The notes under the pieces: generated by a model
Seen by the model: the letters and a program-made list of their open reading frames with translations, nothing else
Database searches by the model: none
What the model was told of the DNA's origin: nothing
Translations under genes and position numbers: made by a program
Shown: positions 17,990 to 25,347 of the stretch, piece after piece
How the letters are laid out: every line of letters starts with the position of its first letter
Numbering within the stretch: position 1 is the first letter of the stretch
Source of the DNA: Mariprofundus sp. UBA1536
Lineage (GTDB): Bacteria; Pseudomonadota; Zetaproteobacteria; Mariprofundales; Mariprofundaceae
Assembly (NCBI GenBank): GCA_002323245.1
Contig: DCPU01000015.1
Coordinates: 124,001 to 188,000, forward strand
Length of the DNA stretch: 64,000 bases
Direction: 5' to 3'

Positions 17990-18718
17990 ATGAGCGAACA
18001 AGAAACAATGATTCACATGAGTAATTTGATGATGCGTTACCCTACGGGGAAAGTGGCGTTATCGGGTTTGAATATGGATATTCCGGCTGGTAGTTTTGTC
18101 TATCTTATTGGCGAGAGTGGTGCCGGTAAATCTACCCTTATGAAAATGATTTATGGTGGGTTGCGTCCAACTTCCGGGCAGATGAAAGTACAAGATACTT
18201 TGATTCGTGGTGCCACAGAAAACCAAGTGCGCGCCTTGAGGCAACGGATTGGTATTATCTTCCAGGGCAACCGTCTTCTTTTTTCGCGCAATATTTTTGA
18301 AAATGTAGCCATGCCGCTGCGCGTACAAGGTTGGGATGCTCAGCGTTTGTTGCCCAGGGTAAAAAAGGTACTCTCCTTTGTGGGTCTGGAAGATCGTTTA
18401 TGGTCGTATCCTGAAACACTTTCCGGTGGTGAGCAGCAACGTGTGGCTATAGCCAGGGCGATGATTTCTAATCCACCCCTGATTTTGGCAGATGAGCCAA
18501 CAGGCAATTTGGATGATGATACTGCACGACATGTGCTGGATTTATTAACTTCGCTTAATAAGCTCGGTACCACTGTACTGATGGCAACCCATGATTTGCA
18601 CCTGCTGACCACCCATCCTGGCCACGTCGTGCAATTGCACCAAGGCGCCTTAGTAACAGGTCAATCCGTAACAGGTCAATCCGTAACAGGTCAATCAGTG
18701 GCGGGGCAAACATCATGA
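17990..18718 (+). CDS. ftsE: Cell division ATP-binding protein FtsE
   Basis: FtsE is the ABC ATPase that, with FtsX, controls septal peptidoglycan hydrolases. The 242-residue protein has Walker A GESGAGKST near residue 41, signature LSGGEQQRVAIARAM, Walker B ILADEPTGNLD and the H-loop THD. It is ~20 residues longer than E. coli FtsE (222) because the C-terminus carries a five-residue repeat (VTGQS three times, then VAGQT) encoded by a 15-base tandem repeat. The stop overlaps the ftsX ATG by 4 bases. Confidence 0.96.
   Translation: MSEQETMIHMSNLMMRYPTGKVALSGLNMDIPAGSFVYLIGESGAGKSTLMKMIYGGLRPTSGQMKVQDTLIRGATENQVRALRQRIGIIFQGNRLLFSRNIFENVAMPLRVQGWDAQRLLPRVKKVLSFVGLEDRLWSYPETLSGGEQQRVAIARAMISNPPLILADEPTGNLDDDTARHVLDLLTSLNKLGTTVLMATHDLHLLTTHPGHVVQLHQGALVTGQSVTGQSVTGQSVAGQTS
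18653..18712 (+). repeat. 15-base tandem repeat at the 3' end of ftsE
   Basis: Three units of GTAACAGGTCAATCC (18653-18667, 18668-18682, 18683-18697; the last differs in one base) are followed by a degenerate fourth unit, GTGGCGGGGCAAACA. Being a multiple of three, copy-number change would keep the frame and only alter the FtsE tail. Confidence 0.95.
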
Positions 18719-19647
18719 AACTGAAAAATCGATTGAAACGTCAAGTGATGGATAAATCACAAGTGGCCGACCGTAAAGTTGAGCAAATTCAAGAAAATAT
18801 GCGTTTGCCCGGCGGTTGGCAGTTGCCGCCTTTTGGTGTGCATCAAGTGCTGGCATTGGTCATTGTAGCTGTTGCACTTTGGGCTGTGGGTTTGATTTGG
18901 TTGGGCTTGCAAGGCGGTCAGCAATGGGTGGGATCTTGGCAAGAGCAAGTGACTATCCATGTATATGTGGAGCAAAAACAAGTTGAGATTGTAGAGCCAC
19001 TGCAAAAAGCTTTAACCAGTATCGAAGGGGTTGATCGGGTGCGTTTGGTGCCCAGATATGAAACCCAAGATTGGCTGCAGAAATGGTTGGGTGGCAGCGA
19101 TTTGGATGCTTCAGGTTTTGCCAAGTACTTGCCGGATAGTTTGGAAGTGAGTTTGGCAGATACGCGTGATCCAGAAGTGTTAACACGCATCCAAGAAACT
19201 GCGCAAAAATTGGGCGGAAGCATCAATGAAGCAGAGCTAAGTTTGGCTGATGCTTGGGATGTGATGGAATCGATTCATGGCTTGGCATGGTTTGCCACCA
19301 TTGTGATGGGTATGGCCATGGCGTTGATTGTCTCCAATACTTTGCGCATGATTTTATTGGCGCGCGCTGAAGAAGTGTATTTGATGCGCTTGATGGGTGC
19401 CAAAGAGTGGTTTGTGCGTCTTCCTTTTGTGCTTGAGGGCTTGGCGCTGGGTGCAGGGGCTGGGTTTCTTGCTTGGTTGCTGCAATGGCCATTGCTGTGG
19501 TTTACATCCAGTTGGCAGGATAATTTGGGCGTAGATTTAAGTGGTTGGGTGATGTTGCTACCTTTACTGTTTTTTGGTGCTTTGGCCGGATGTCTGGGGG
19601 CATTGATTGCAACCATGAACATCGTTTCGCCAGAAAATGAAAAGTAG
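18715..19647 (+). CDS. ftsX: Cell division protein FtsX (permease-like)
   Basis: FtsX is the membrane partner of FtsE, transmitting ATP hydrolysis to a murein hydrolase activator. The 310-residue protein has a cytoplasmic N-terminus, a first transmembrane helix (~42-66) and a periplasmic ECD (~70-180, with VTIHVYVEQKQ typical of the family start). Three C-terminal helices follow (~195-220, 240-262, 280-305). LMRLMGAKEWFVRLPFVLEGL is the conserved FtsX segment. The overlap with ftsE shows the usual ftsEX pair. Confidence 0.94.
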   Translation: MKLKNRLKRQVMDKSQVADRKVEQIQENMRLPGGWQLPPFGVHQVLALVIVAVALWAVGLIWLGLQGGQQWVGSWQEQVTIHVYVEQKQVEIVEPLQKALTSIEGVDRVRLVPRYETQDWLQKWLGGSDLDASGFAKYLPDSLEVSLADTRDPEVLTRIQETAQKLGGSINEAELSLADAWDVMESIHGLAWFATIVMGMAMALIVSNTLRMILLARAEEVYLMRLMGAKEWFVRLPFVLEGLALGAGAGFLAWLLQWPLLWFTSSWQDNLGVDLSGWVMLLPLLFFGALAGCLGALIATMNIVSPENEK

Positions 19648-19674
19648 ATTGCAGCTGACTACAGAGGTGTATTG

Positions 19675-20211
19675 ATGGAATCTTGGAAAGCAACAACGAT
19701 TTGCTGCGTGCGCAAAGATGGGCAAGTGGCTATCGCAGGTGATGGTCAGGTTTCTTTTGGTGATACGGTCATGAAACACGGTGCGAAAAAAGTGCGCGCC
19801 ATTCGCGCTGGCGCGATTTTAACGGGTTTTGCAGGCTCTACAGCCGATGCGATGAACTTGTTTGAAAAATTTGATGCCAAGCTTGATGAACATGGGACCA
19901 ACTTAACCCGCGCTGCTGTTGCCCTGGCCAAAGATTGGCGTACTGATCGGGTGCTGCGTAAATTGGAAGCCATGATGATTGTGGCTGATAACGAACGCAC
20001 ATTAATTATTTCGGGTAATGGTGATGTGCTTGAACCTGATGAGGGTATTGCTGCCATTGGTTCTGGCGGTGCATATGCACGCTCAGCGGCCACGGCATTG
20101 CTGCGCAACTCTGATTTGGATGCTGAAGGCTGCGTGCGTGAGGCGATGAAAATTGCTGGCGAGATATGTATTTACACCAATGATCATGTCACCGTTGAGG
20201 TGATTCGCTAG
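19675..20211 (+). CDS. hslV: HslV peptidase subunit of the HslUV protease
   Basis: HslV is the proteasome-like threonine peptidase that works with the HslU ATPase. ATG 19675 gives 178 residues: a six-residue leader, MESWKA, then TTICCVRKDG. Thr7 would be the N-terminal nucleophile after processing, as in HslV proteins with a short propeptide. AGDGQVSFGDTVMKHGAKKVR and GSGGAYARSAATALL are family motifs. A TTG one codon earlier is a possible but less likely start. hslU normally follows hslV; here the next gene is a CPBP protease and no hslU is in the window. Confidence 0.95.
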   Translation: MESWKATTICCVRKDGQVAIAGDGQVSFGDTVMKHGAKKVRAIRAGAILTGFAGSTADAMNLFEKFDAKLDEHGTNLTRAAVALAKDWRTDRVLRKLEAMMIVADNERTLIISGNGDVLEPDEGIAAIGSGGAYARSAATALLRNSDLDAEGCVREAMKIAGEICIYTNDHVTVEVIR

Positions 20212-20212
20212 T

Positions 20213-20839
20213 TTGTCCAGTTTCCTGATGTTGCCTTCGCGCTTTGTGGTGTTGGGCATTGTTTTTTATGTGTTCTTAGAGTTGTTGGCCTCGTTATCAT
20301 TTGAGCTGCATATTATTCCAGAACAACAAACCCAAGGCTTGATGTTGGCGCTGCGATTGCTCGAGTTAATCGGCTTTATCTTTTTAATCCGTTATTACCG
20401 CATGTTTGATAGTTTGGGTTTGAGGCAACCAAGCAACCGCGACTGGCAACGGTTTATGTTGATTGCGGCCGGTTGTGTGGCTGTTGCTGCAATCTTGTAT
20501 GTAATTGAACCAGTTTGGTTTGCGGCGGTCACGTTGCCAACTTGGTTATCGGGTTTGTATGGCTTGTTGCTGATGGTTGTGATTGCTCCTGTTGTTGAAG
20601 AGTTCGTGTTTCGTGGTTTGGTGTACCGCATGCTTCGTGAGCAATGGGGTGTTGCGATTTCTGTGCTTGTGAGCGCTGTGTTTTTTTCACTGATGCATCA
20701 GGGTTTGCTCATCTCGCCGCAATTGGTGGGAGGCATTATCTTCGCCTTAGCCTATGAATGGACCAAATCTCTTTGGGTGGCGATAGGTTTGCATATGGGA
20801 GCCAATGCTAGTGTGTATCTGCTGGCAACATTGGCCTGA
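20213..20839 (+). CDS. CPBP-family (Abi) intramembrane metalloprotease
   Basis: CPBP proteins are integral-membrane glutamic/metal proteases related to Rce1. The 208-residue protein has about six hydrophobic segments and the family motifs EEFVFRG (EExxxR, about 125-131), FFSLMHQG (about 158-165) and the last helix with HMGANAS. TTG at 20213 begins 1 base after the hslV stop, so they are probably co-transcribed. The substrate is unknown; the family includes bacteriocin-immunity and protein-maturation members. Confidence 0.87.
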   Translation: MSSFLMLPSRFVVLGIVFYVFLELLASLSFELHIIPEQQTQGLMLALRLLELIGFIFLIRYYRMFDSLGLRQPSNRDWQRFMLIAAGCVAVAAILYVIEPVWFAAVTLPTWLSGLYGLLLMVVIAPVVEEFVFRGLVYRMLREQWGVAISVLVSAVFFSLMHQGLLISPQLVGGIIFALAYEWTKSLWVAIGLHMGANASVYLLATLA

Positions 20840-20878
20840 AAGAAGTTTATTTGAAAAGTAGTAAAAAGAGGGGAAACA

Positions 20879-21523
20879 ATGAGTAAGAAAGTATTTTGGG
20901 GTATTATTATTGGTATCATCGTGTTTGCGACATTAGCAGCCACGCGTAGCGCTTGGATGAATATTGATAATCTGACCTTTTTGCGCAGCTATATCAAGAA
21001 AGTGAATATCTTACCGGAAGAAAAAAATCTAACCTTTGAAAAATCATGTTCAGCTTGTCATACGCTATATGCACCAGGCTTGCTGCCAGCGCGTTCATGG
21101 AAAGTGATGATGTCGGGTTTATCCAATCACTTTGGTGACAATGCTGAGATGGAAGCGAAAAACCGAGATGAAGTGAGCGCTTATTTGCAACGTAATGCAG
21201 CCGATGTGGTTGAGAATATTTATAGCGAGCAATTGTTATTATCCATCAAACCAGATGAGTCGCCACTTCGCTTTACGGACACAAGCTACTTTAAACTTCT
21301 CCATGATATTGTTCATCCTGATATGGTGATTGGAAATCCTGATGTGAAAAGTATTGCACGCTGTGATGTTTGCCATAAAGAAACATTGGAAGGACGCTAC
21401 AACCGTTTTGCGGTGCAAATCCCTAATTATTACAAAGAAGGGGTTTGGAAGAAGGGCGTAGCGCGGCCTTACACTGAAGGGGAAAATACGGGCGCAGTCC
21501 AAGGTTCTGAGCAGCGAGAGTAA
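20879..21523 (+). CDS. Membrane-anchored dihaem cytochrome c (DHC family)
   Basis: An N-terminal hydrophobic helix (~5-24) anchors or exports the protein. Two CxxCH haem sites are visible: CSACH at 57-61 and CDVCH at 162-166. Around the first, the HTLYAPGLLPARSWKVMMSGLSNHFG sequence (in two adjoining stretches) matches the dihaem cytochrome c family (PF09626-type), which has YxPxLLPARSW. A ribosome site AGAGGGGAAAC precedes ATG 20879. Electron partners are not encoded nearby. The 3' end is followed by a strong bidirectional terminator. Confidence 0.88.
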   Translation: MSKKVFWGIIIGIIVFATLAATRSAWMNIDNLTFLRSYIKKVNILPEEKNLTFEKSCSACHTLYAPGLLPARSWKVMMSGLSNHFGDNAEMEAKNRDEVSAYLQRNAADVVENIYSEQLLLSIKPDESPLRFTDTSYFKLLHDIVHPDMVIGNPDVKSIARCDVCHKETLEGRYNRFAVQIPNYYKEGVWKKGVARPYTEGENTGAVQGSEQRE

Positions 21524-21524
21524 C

Positions 21525-21560
21525 AAAAAAAGCCAACGTTTTATCAACGTTGGCTTTTTC
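21525..21560. terminator. Bidirectional intrinsic terminator
   Basis: AGCCAACGTT (21531-21540) and AACGTTGGCT (21546-21555) form a perfect 10-bp stem with a 5-base loop. It is flanked by an A-run on the left and T-run on the right, so it can end both the cytochrome gene and the convergent pcm gene. Confidence 0.92.
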
Positions 21561-21585
21561 ATTTGTATCCGATTTTTCTTTTAAA

Positions 21586-22257
21586 TTAAAACACAAACTC
21601 GCGATTGACTGCCAAACCTTCCATGGGCAATAAACGCGTTTCGGTGATGCCCATTTTTCTATCAATGCCATTGATCCAGCGATGATGTTCAAGCGTGACA
21701 ATGTCTTTGCCGATAAAGGCGATAAGTTGACCATTTGGCGCCAATAGGTTTTGGATGTGCGCTGGAATAGAAGTTAAGCCTGCGCCCAAAACAATCACAT
21801 CAAAACCGCTGCCGATTTTTGCAGCAGCTAGCGCTTGCTCATCCATGGCGTTTACAGTCATCACTTTGGCATTAACGATGCCATTATCGCTTAAGTTTTT
21901 CTTGGCCAAAGTGGCCAGTTCATCATGAATTTCGCAGCTCACTACTTCATCTGAGAGTAGTGCAAGCAAGCCAGTGAGGTAGCCAGCACCAGTGCCGATT
22001 TCTAGCACGCGCTCGGTGCCTTGAAGGCCGATGGCTTGGAGAATTTGTGCTTCTTGTAGGGGAGTGAGCATTTCTTGATTGCATGGAAGTGGCACAGAGC
22101 CTTCCATATAAGCCAAGCTGCGTACATGTGTGGGTACATACTTTTCGCGCGGAGAATTGATAAGCATATCAATCAATTGCGGTTCTAATACTTTGCAACA
22201 ACGTATTTGATATTCGACCATATTACGACGTGCTGAGTTAAGCATTGCTGCATCCAT
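21586..22257 (-). CDS. pcm: Protein-L-isoaspartate O-methyltransferase
   Basis: PCMT repairs isoaspartyl residues using SAM. ATG 22257 gives 223 residues and has GGGAG eight bases upstream; a longer in-frame start at 22275 is less well placed. Visible motifs are the SAM-binding loop VLEIGTGAGYLTGLLA and the preceding PLQEAQILQAIGL. The usual PMP...QTISQP substrate loop is replaced by PLPCNQEMLTPLQEAQ, as in the divergent branch common in alphaproteobacteria, so substrate specificity may differ. It converges on the cytochrome gene. Confidence 0.87.
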   Translation of the reverse strand: MDAAMLNSARRNMVEYQIRCCKVLEPQLIDMLINSPREKYVPTHVRSLAYMEGSVPLPCNQEMLTPLQEAQILQAIGLQGTERVLEIGTGAGYLTGLLALLSDEVVSCEIHDELATLAKKNLSDNGIVNAKVMTVNAMDEQALAAAKIGSGFDVIVLGAGLTSIPAHIQNLLAPNGQLIAFIGKDIVTLEHHRWINGIDRKMGITETRLLPMEGLAVNREFVF

Positions 22258-22405
22258 CTGGCATCTCCCTTCCAATTGAGTGGTGGAAGAATGCAGGATG
22301 CGGGCGTCGGATTCAAGTTCGGGATGAGATAAGCATGATTGTTGAATGGATTCGCAATTTTAATTCTCGGCGATAGTCTGCGCCTCATTTGAAGGAGATG
22401 TACTG

Positions 22406-23365
22406 ATGTTGCTTGCAATTGCTTTTGTGATTATTGGTTTGGCATTGTTGGTTTGGGGTGCTGATAAATTTGTGGATGGTGCGTCAGGTATCGCTAAGAA
22501 TTTTGAAATTCCGCCGATTGTGATTGGTCTGACTATTGTGAGTATGTGCACATCGTTACCTGAAATGATTGTCTCTGGTATTGCAGCAGCGGCTGGCAAT
22601 AACAATCTTGGTATTGGCAACGTCATTGGTTCCAATATCGCCAATATCGGATTGGTATTGGGCATAACAGCCTTAATTTCTCCCGTTTTTGTCAAAGCAA
22701 AAATTCTTCGTCGCGAATTTCCAGTGCTTATCTTGATTACTTGCTTGGCTTTGGGTTTGATGTTGGATGGCGAGCTTGGCTTTATTGACGGTTTGGTGCT
22801 TTTGACTGGTGTAATTGCATTGGTGTATTGGTTGTATGTCACCGGCATGAAAGAGCGGGATGCAGCCTTGGCTGCTGAGTTTGAAGATAGCATTCCCCAT
22901 GATATGACACTCAAAGCATCTATTGTTTGGTTGATCATTGGTTTGCTTGTGATGATTGGTAGCTCGCGCATGGTGGTTCAGGGAGCTGTTGAAATTGCAA
23001 CCATGCTGGGTGTGAGTAATTTGGTGATTGGTTTAACCATTGTAGCTATTGGCACGAGCTTGCCAGAAATGGTCGCATCGGTGATGAGCGTGTTAAAAAA
23101 CGAAGCCGACTTGGCCATTGGTAATATCATTGGCTCGAATATGTTTAATACACTCGCGGTATTGGCGATGCCTGCGTTGATTGCACCTGGTCAATTTGAT
23201 GCAGCAACGCTGACGCGCGACTTCCCTGTGATGCTTGCTTTTACCGCCGCTTTGTTTGTCGTGGCATTTAGTTTGAAAGGTAAGGGTAAGGTCACGCGCG
23301 TTGAGGGCGGGGTGCTGCTTTCTGGTTTTTGTGCATATTTGACAGTTTTGGTGTTGCAAGCCTGA
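22406..23365 (+). CDS. Calcium/sodium antiporter (YrbG/CaxA family)
   Basis: A 319-residue membrane exchanger with about ten helices and two inverted Na_Ca_ex repeats. The alpha motifs are TIVSMCTSLPEMIVS (~50-65) with GNVIGSNIANIGLVLG, and TIVAIGTSLPEMVAS (~210-225) with GNIIGSNMFNTLAVL. This is the K-independent YrbG-type family that swaps Na+ or H+ for Ca2+. AAGGAGAT lies ten bases before ATG 22406. It is transcribed away from pcm. Confidence 0.93.
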   Translation: MLLAIAFVIIGLALLVWGADKFVDGASGIAKNFEIPPIVIGLTIVSMCTSLPEMIVSGIAAAAGNNNLGIGNVIGSNIANIGLVLGITALISPVFVKAKILRREFPVLILITCLALGLMLDGELGFIDGLVLLTGVIALVYWLYVTGMKERDAALAAEFEDSIPHDMTLKASIVWLIIGLLVMIGSSRMVVQGAVEIATMLGVSNLVIGLTIVAIGTSLPEMVASVMSVLKNEADLAIGNIIGSNMFNTLAVLAMPALIAPGQFDAATLTRDFPVMLAFTAALFVVAFSLKGKGKVTRVEGGVLLSGFCAYLTVLVLQA

Positions 23366-23487
23366 CAGTTGATGTTGAAAAATTGACGTAATCGTTGCCC
23401 GTTTGGGTAAGAATATGTTGTTATTTTTACTTGTATTTCTCATGTAACTATTTGTTTTCATTTTCTTTTCTTTTTTTCGTTCCGTCG

Positions 23488-23515
23488 TTGGCATGGGTTC
23501 TGCTTTGGTTATATC
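23488..23515 (+). promoter_or_regulatory. Sigma-70-type promoter of the first 6S RNA
   Basis: TTGGCA (23488-23493), 16 bases, TATATC (23510-23515). The predicted start is near 23521-23523, exactly where the closing stem of 6S copy 1 begins. Confidence 0.65.
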
Positions 23516-23520
23516 AACAG

Positions 23521-23697
23521 CAGTTCGTTGTACTGGCTTTGTGATTTATTGTGTCAGAGCCGATATGCACTGAACGGGAGTTGAATTTTTGCTTGTGTGC
23601 GTCCCTGGATTTGGGATACCTGAAAGTGGAAACAAACGCCCACCTTGGCTAAAAGGGTTTTTGTTCGCATAAATCACAATGCCAGTGCAACGGACAA
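23521..23697 (+). ncRNA. ssrS: 6S RNA, copy 1
   Basis: 6S RNA mimics an open promoter and binds sigma-70 RNA polymerase. The ends form a long closing stem: GTACTGGCTTTGTGATTTA near 23530 pairs with TAAATCACAATGCCAGTGC near 23670. Inside lie the conserved GAGCCGATA of the 5' side and, on the 3' side, CCCACCTTGGCTAAAAGGGTT, close to the CACCUUGAACCAAGGGUU hairpin of E. coli 6S RNA. The length, ~177 nt, is typical (~180). There is no open reading frame. A promoter is positioned at its 5' end and a hairpin follows its 3' end. The identification rests on remembered consensus and folding by eye. Confidence 0.85.
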
Positions 23698-23703
23698 ACT
23701 AGA

Positions 23704-23762
23704 TAAAGACCTTGTCAGTCATATCCCCCCTTTCCCCCTCCCTTGGCTGACAGGGTCTTTTA
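23704..23762 (+). terminator. Large-loop hairpin between the two 6S genes
   Basis: AAAGACCTTGTCAG (23705-23718) pairs with CTGACAGGGTCTTT (23747-23760), with one G-U pair. The 28-base loop is C-rich and a T follows. It probably ends copy 1, though the long loop is unusual for an intrinsic terminator. Confidence 0.6.
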
Positions 23763-23772
23763 TCTCCTTCTT

Positions 23773-23947
23773 TTGTTGTTGCACTGGCTTTGTGATTTAT
23801 TGTGTCAGAGCCGATATGCACTGAACGGGAGTTGAATTTTTGCTTGTGTGCGTCCCTTTATTTGGGATACCTAAAAGTGGAAACAAACGCCCACCTTGGC
23901 TAAAAGGGTTTCAGTTCACATAGATCACAATGCCAGTGCAGCGGCAA
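23773..23947 (+). ncRNA. ssrS: 6S RNA, copy 2
   Basis: A near-identical repeat of copy 1 over about 150 bases, with the same GAGCCGATA and CCCACCTTGGCTAAAAGGGTT elements. Its outer stem differs from copy 1 in several bases, yet TTGTTGTTGCACTGGC still pairs with GCCAGTGCAGCGGCAA, using G-U pairs. The difference is concentrated where pairing is kept, which argues for a functional RNA rather than a decaying duplicate. No clear sigma-70 promoter of its own is visible, so it may depend on read-through from copy 1 or on an unusual promoter. The segment from 23366 to 23487 holds no gene. Confidence 0.83.
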
Positions 23948-23972
23948 TACGATTCCAATCACTCGTAATCAT

Positions 23973-24698
23973 TTACCTAACTTGAGATACTGGAAACGCT
24001 GTTTTACTGATTTCAATTTCTCCTGATACATCCACGCGAATGCGCGATTCGCCCGCTTCTAAAACGGGTAAACTTTCAGCGCGCATCATCATTGGCGCTG
24101 CAGAACGTTGTTGCATGATCGGTTCCAAGAAAGTGCCTGAAGTTTGTAGCTGGTTCACTTGATAACTCGAAGCAGACATAGCTTTGGCAACATCGGCAGC
24201 TTGTTGTTGAAATTGGCTTATGGCTTGTAAACGCAACATGGCTTGGGTGCGCTTGTGCAACTCATCGCTCACTTTGAATTGTAGTCCTTGCAGTAGCGCG
24301 CCTTCTGCTTCAATGGCTTCCAACCAATGCGGCACAGCATCAAGCTTGTTGCTGGTGATGCTGCTCATTTGACTGACCATCCAGCCATTACGTTCCTGAC
24401 CGTTTTTGCCTTTGCCATAAGTGGGGTCAGTGCGGCGACTGGTGGTGGTGATGCTCACGCCATTTTCTTGGCTAAGGGCTCGGATAATGTTTTTACTCAT
24501 TTTATCCACCGACTCACGCAGCTTGTTGCTATCTGTGCCACGAGCTTCCACACGAAATTGAATCAATACTTCATCATTGCTGACTAAAGTTGAAGCCTGC
24601 TCAGATAATAATATCTTGGTGGGCTCATGGTTGTTGCTCTGGCCACAAGCTGTAAGCAGCGCCAGACTTAATAATAAGGAAGAAAGAGTATATCGCAT
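23973..24698 (-). CDS. SIMPL-domain (DUF541) lipoprotein
   Basis: The 241-residue protein starts with a lipoprotein signal peptide and lipobox LLTAC (Cys18). The remainder is the SIMPL/DUF541 fold: the first strand VLIQFRVEARGTDSNKLRESVDKMSKNII (seen in two adjoining pieces), a central helix pair with AMLRLQAISQFQQQAADVAKAM, and the C-terminal VRVDVSGEIEI-like strand. SIMPL proteins are periplasmic or outer-membrane associated, without one agreed function; some bind or stabilise partner enzymes. It is monocistronic and divergent from the response regulator. Confidence 0.82.
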   Translation of the reverse strand: MRYTLSSLLLSLALLTACGQSNNHEPTKILLSEQASTLVSNDEVLIQFRVEARGTDSNKLRESVDKMSKNIIRALSQENGVSITTTSRRTDPTYGKGKNGQERNGWMVSQMSSITSNKLDAVPHWLEAIEAEGALLQGLQFKVSDELHKRTQAMLRLQAISQFQQQAADVAKAMSASSYQVNQLQTSGTFLEPIMQQRSAAPMMMRAESLPVLEAGESRIRVDVSGEIEISKTAFPVSQVR

Positions 24699-24765
24699 GG
24701 CGTAGGTATAGTTCCTGCTTGGTCTGCGCGCAACTTTTAGAGGAAAATTGAATTTGATTTTTGAC

Positions 24766-24795
24766 TTGGCAGTAGCTTGAAAGTTCAGCTATGCT
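24766..24795 (+). promoter_or_regulatory. Probable sigma-70 promoter of the response regulator gene
   Basis: TTGGCA (24766-24771), 18 bases, TATGCT (24790-24795). Start would be near 24802, leaving a 36-base leader with GAGG before ATG 24838. Confidence 0.45.
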
Positions 24796-24837
24796 CATAA
24801 AAAGCTAGTTGAAATTAAAGAACGGAACGAGGTACTC

Positions 24838-25233
24838 ATGCACAACGAAGTATCAGTAATGAGCACGCATCAAAAAGGGTTGGTATTGCTTGTAGATGAC
24901 GACCCAGTTGTGCATATGATCGCTGAAGAAATGCTAAAAAGTGAAGGGTTCTCGGTGTTGTCTGCCAATGGCGGCAAGATGGCTGCAGACTTGTTTCGAG
25001 CTCATGATGGCGATATTGACCTTGTGCTGATGGATGTGTCTATGCCCGACCTCAATGGTTTTGAAACCATGGGTTTGATGCGCCGCGTGAATAGTAATGT
25101 TCCTATTATTCTCATGTCCGCCCGTCATGCCTATGCCAACATGCATCCCCAAGCCTTTGAAAATTCATTGGCGTTTATAGGTAAACCCTTTGATGCGGAG
25201 AAGTTACGAGAAACTGTAATGGCTTATATATAG
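24838..25233 (+). CDS. Single-domain response regulator (CheY-like receiver)
   Basis: The 131 residues are a receiver domain only. It has the acidic pocket VDDDP near residue 20, the phospho-acceptor Asp66 in VLMDVSMPD, the conserved Ser in ILMSARH and the lysine in FIGKPFDAEKL. No output domain follows, so it would work by protein contact, like CheY, Spo0F or DivK. No histidine kinase is encoded in the window, so its partner is unknown. It has its own promoter and is followed by a hairpin. Confidence 0.9.
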   Translation: MHNEVSVMSTHQKGLVLLVDDDPVVHMIAEEMLKSEGFSVLSANGGKMAADLFRAHDGDIDLVLMDVSMPDLNGFETMGLMRRVNSNVPIILMSARHAYANMHPQAFENSLAFIGKPFDAEKLRETVMAYI

Positions 25234-25285
25234 CTTGTTTTGAAGCTAGGTAATCATTCGTGCCACCATGGTAAAAGCATATTTT

Positions 25286-25320
25286 AGCCCAGTTACTTGC
25301 ACAACCTAAGCTGGGTTTTT
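25286..25320 (+). terminator. Probable intrinsic terminator after the response regulator
   Basis: AGCCCAG (25286-25292) and CTGGGTTTTT (25311-25320) form a short stem with a T-run. The loop is long, 18 bases, partly closed by TTA/TAA pairing. Confidence 0.55.
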
Positions 25321-25347
25321 GCTAGGAAATGACTACCTTACGCGCCT

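Noticed and set aside
23366..23972. Repeat pair first read as a transposon or CRISPR-like repeat
   Set aside because: Only two copies, no terminal inverted repeats or spacers. Each copy folds on itself and carries 6S RNA consensus elements.
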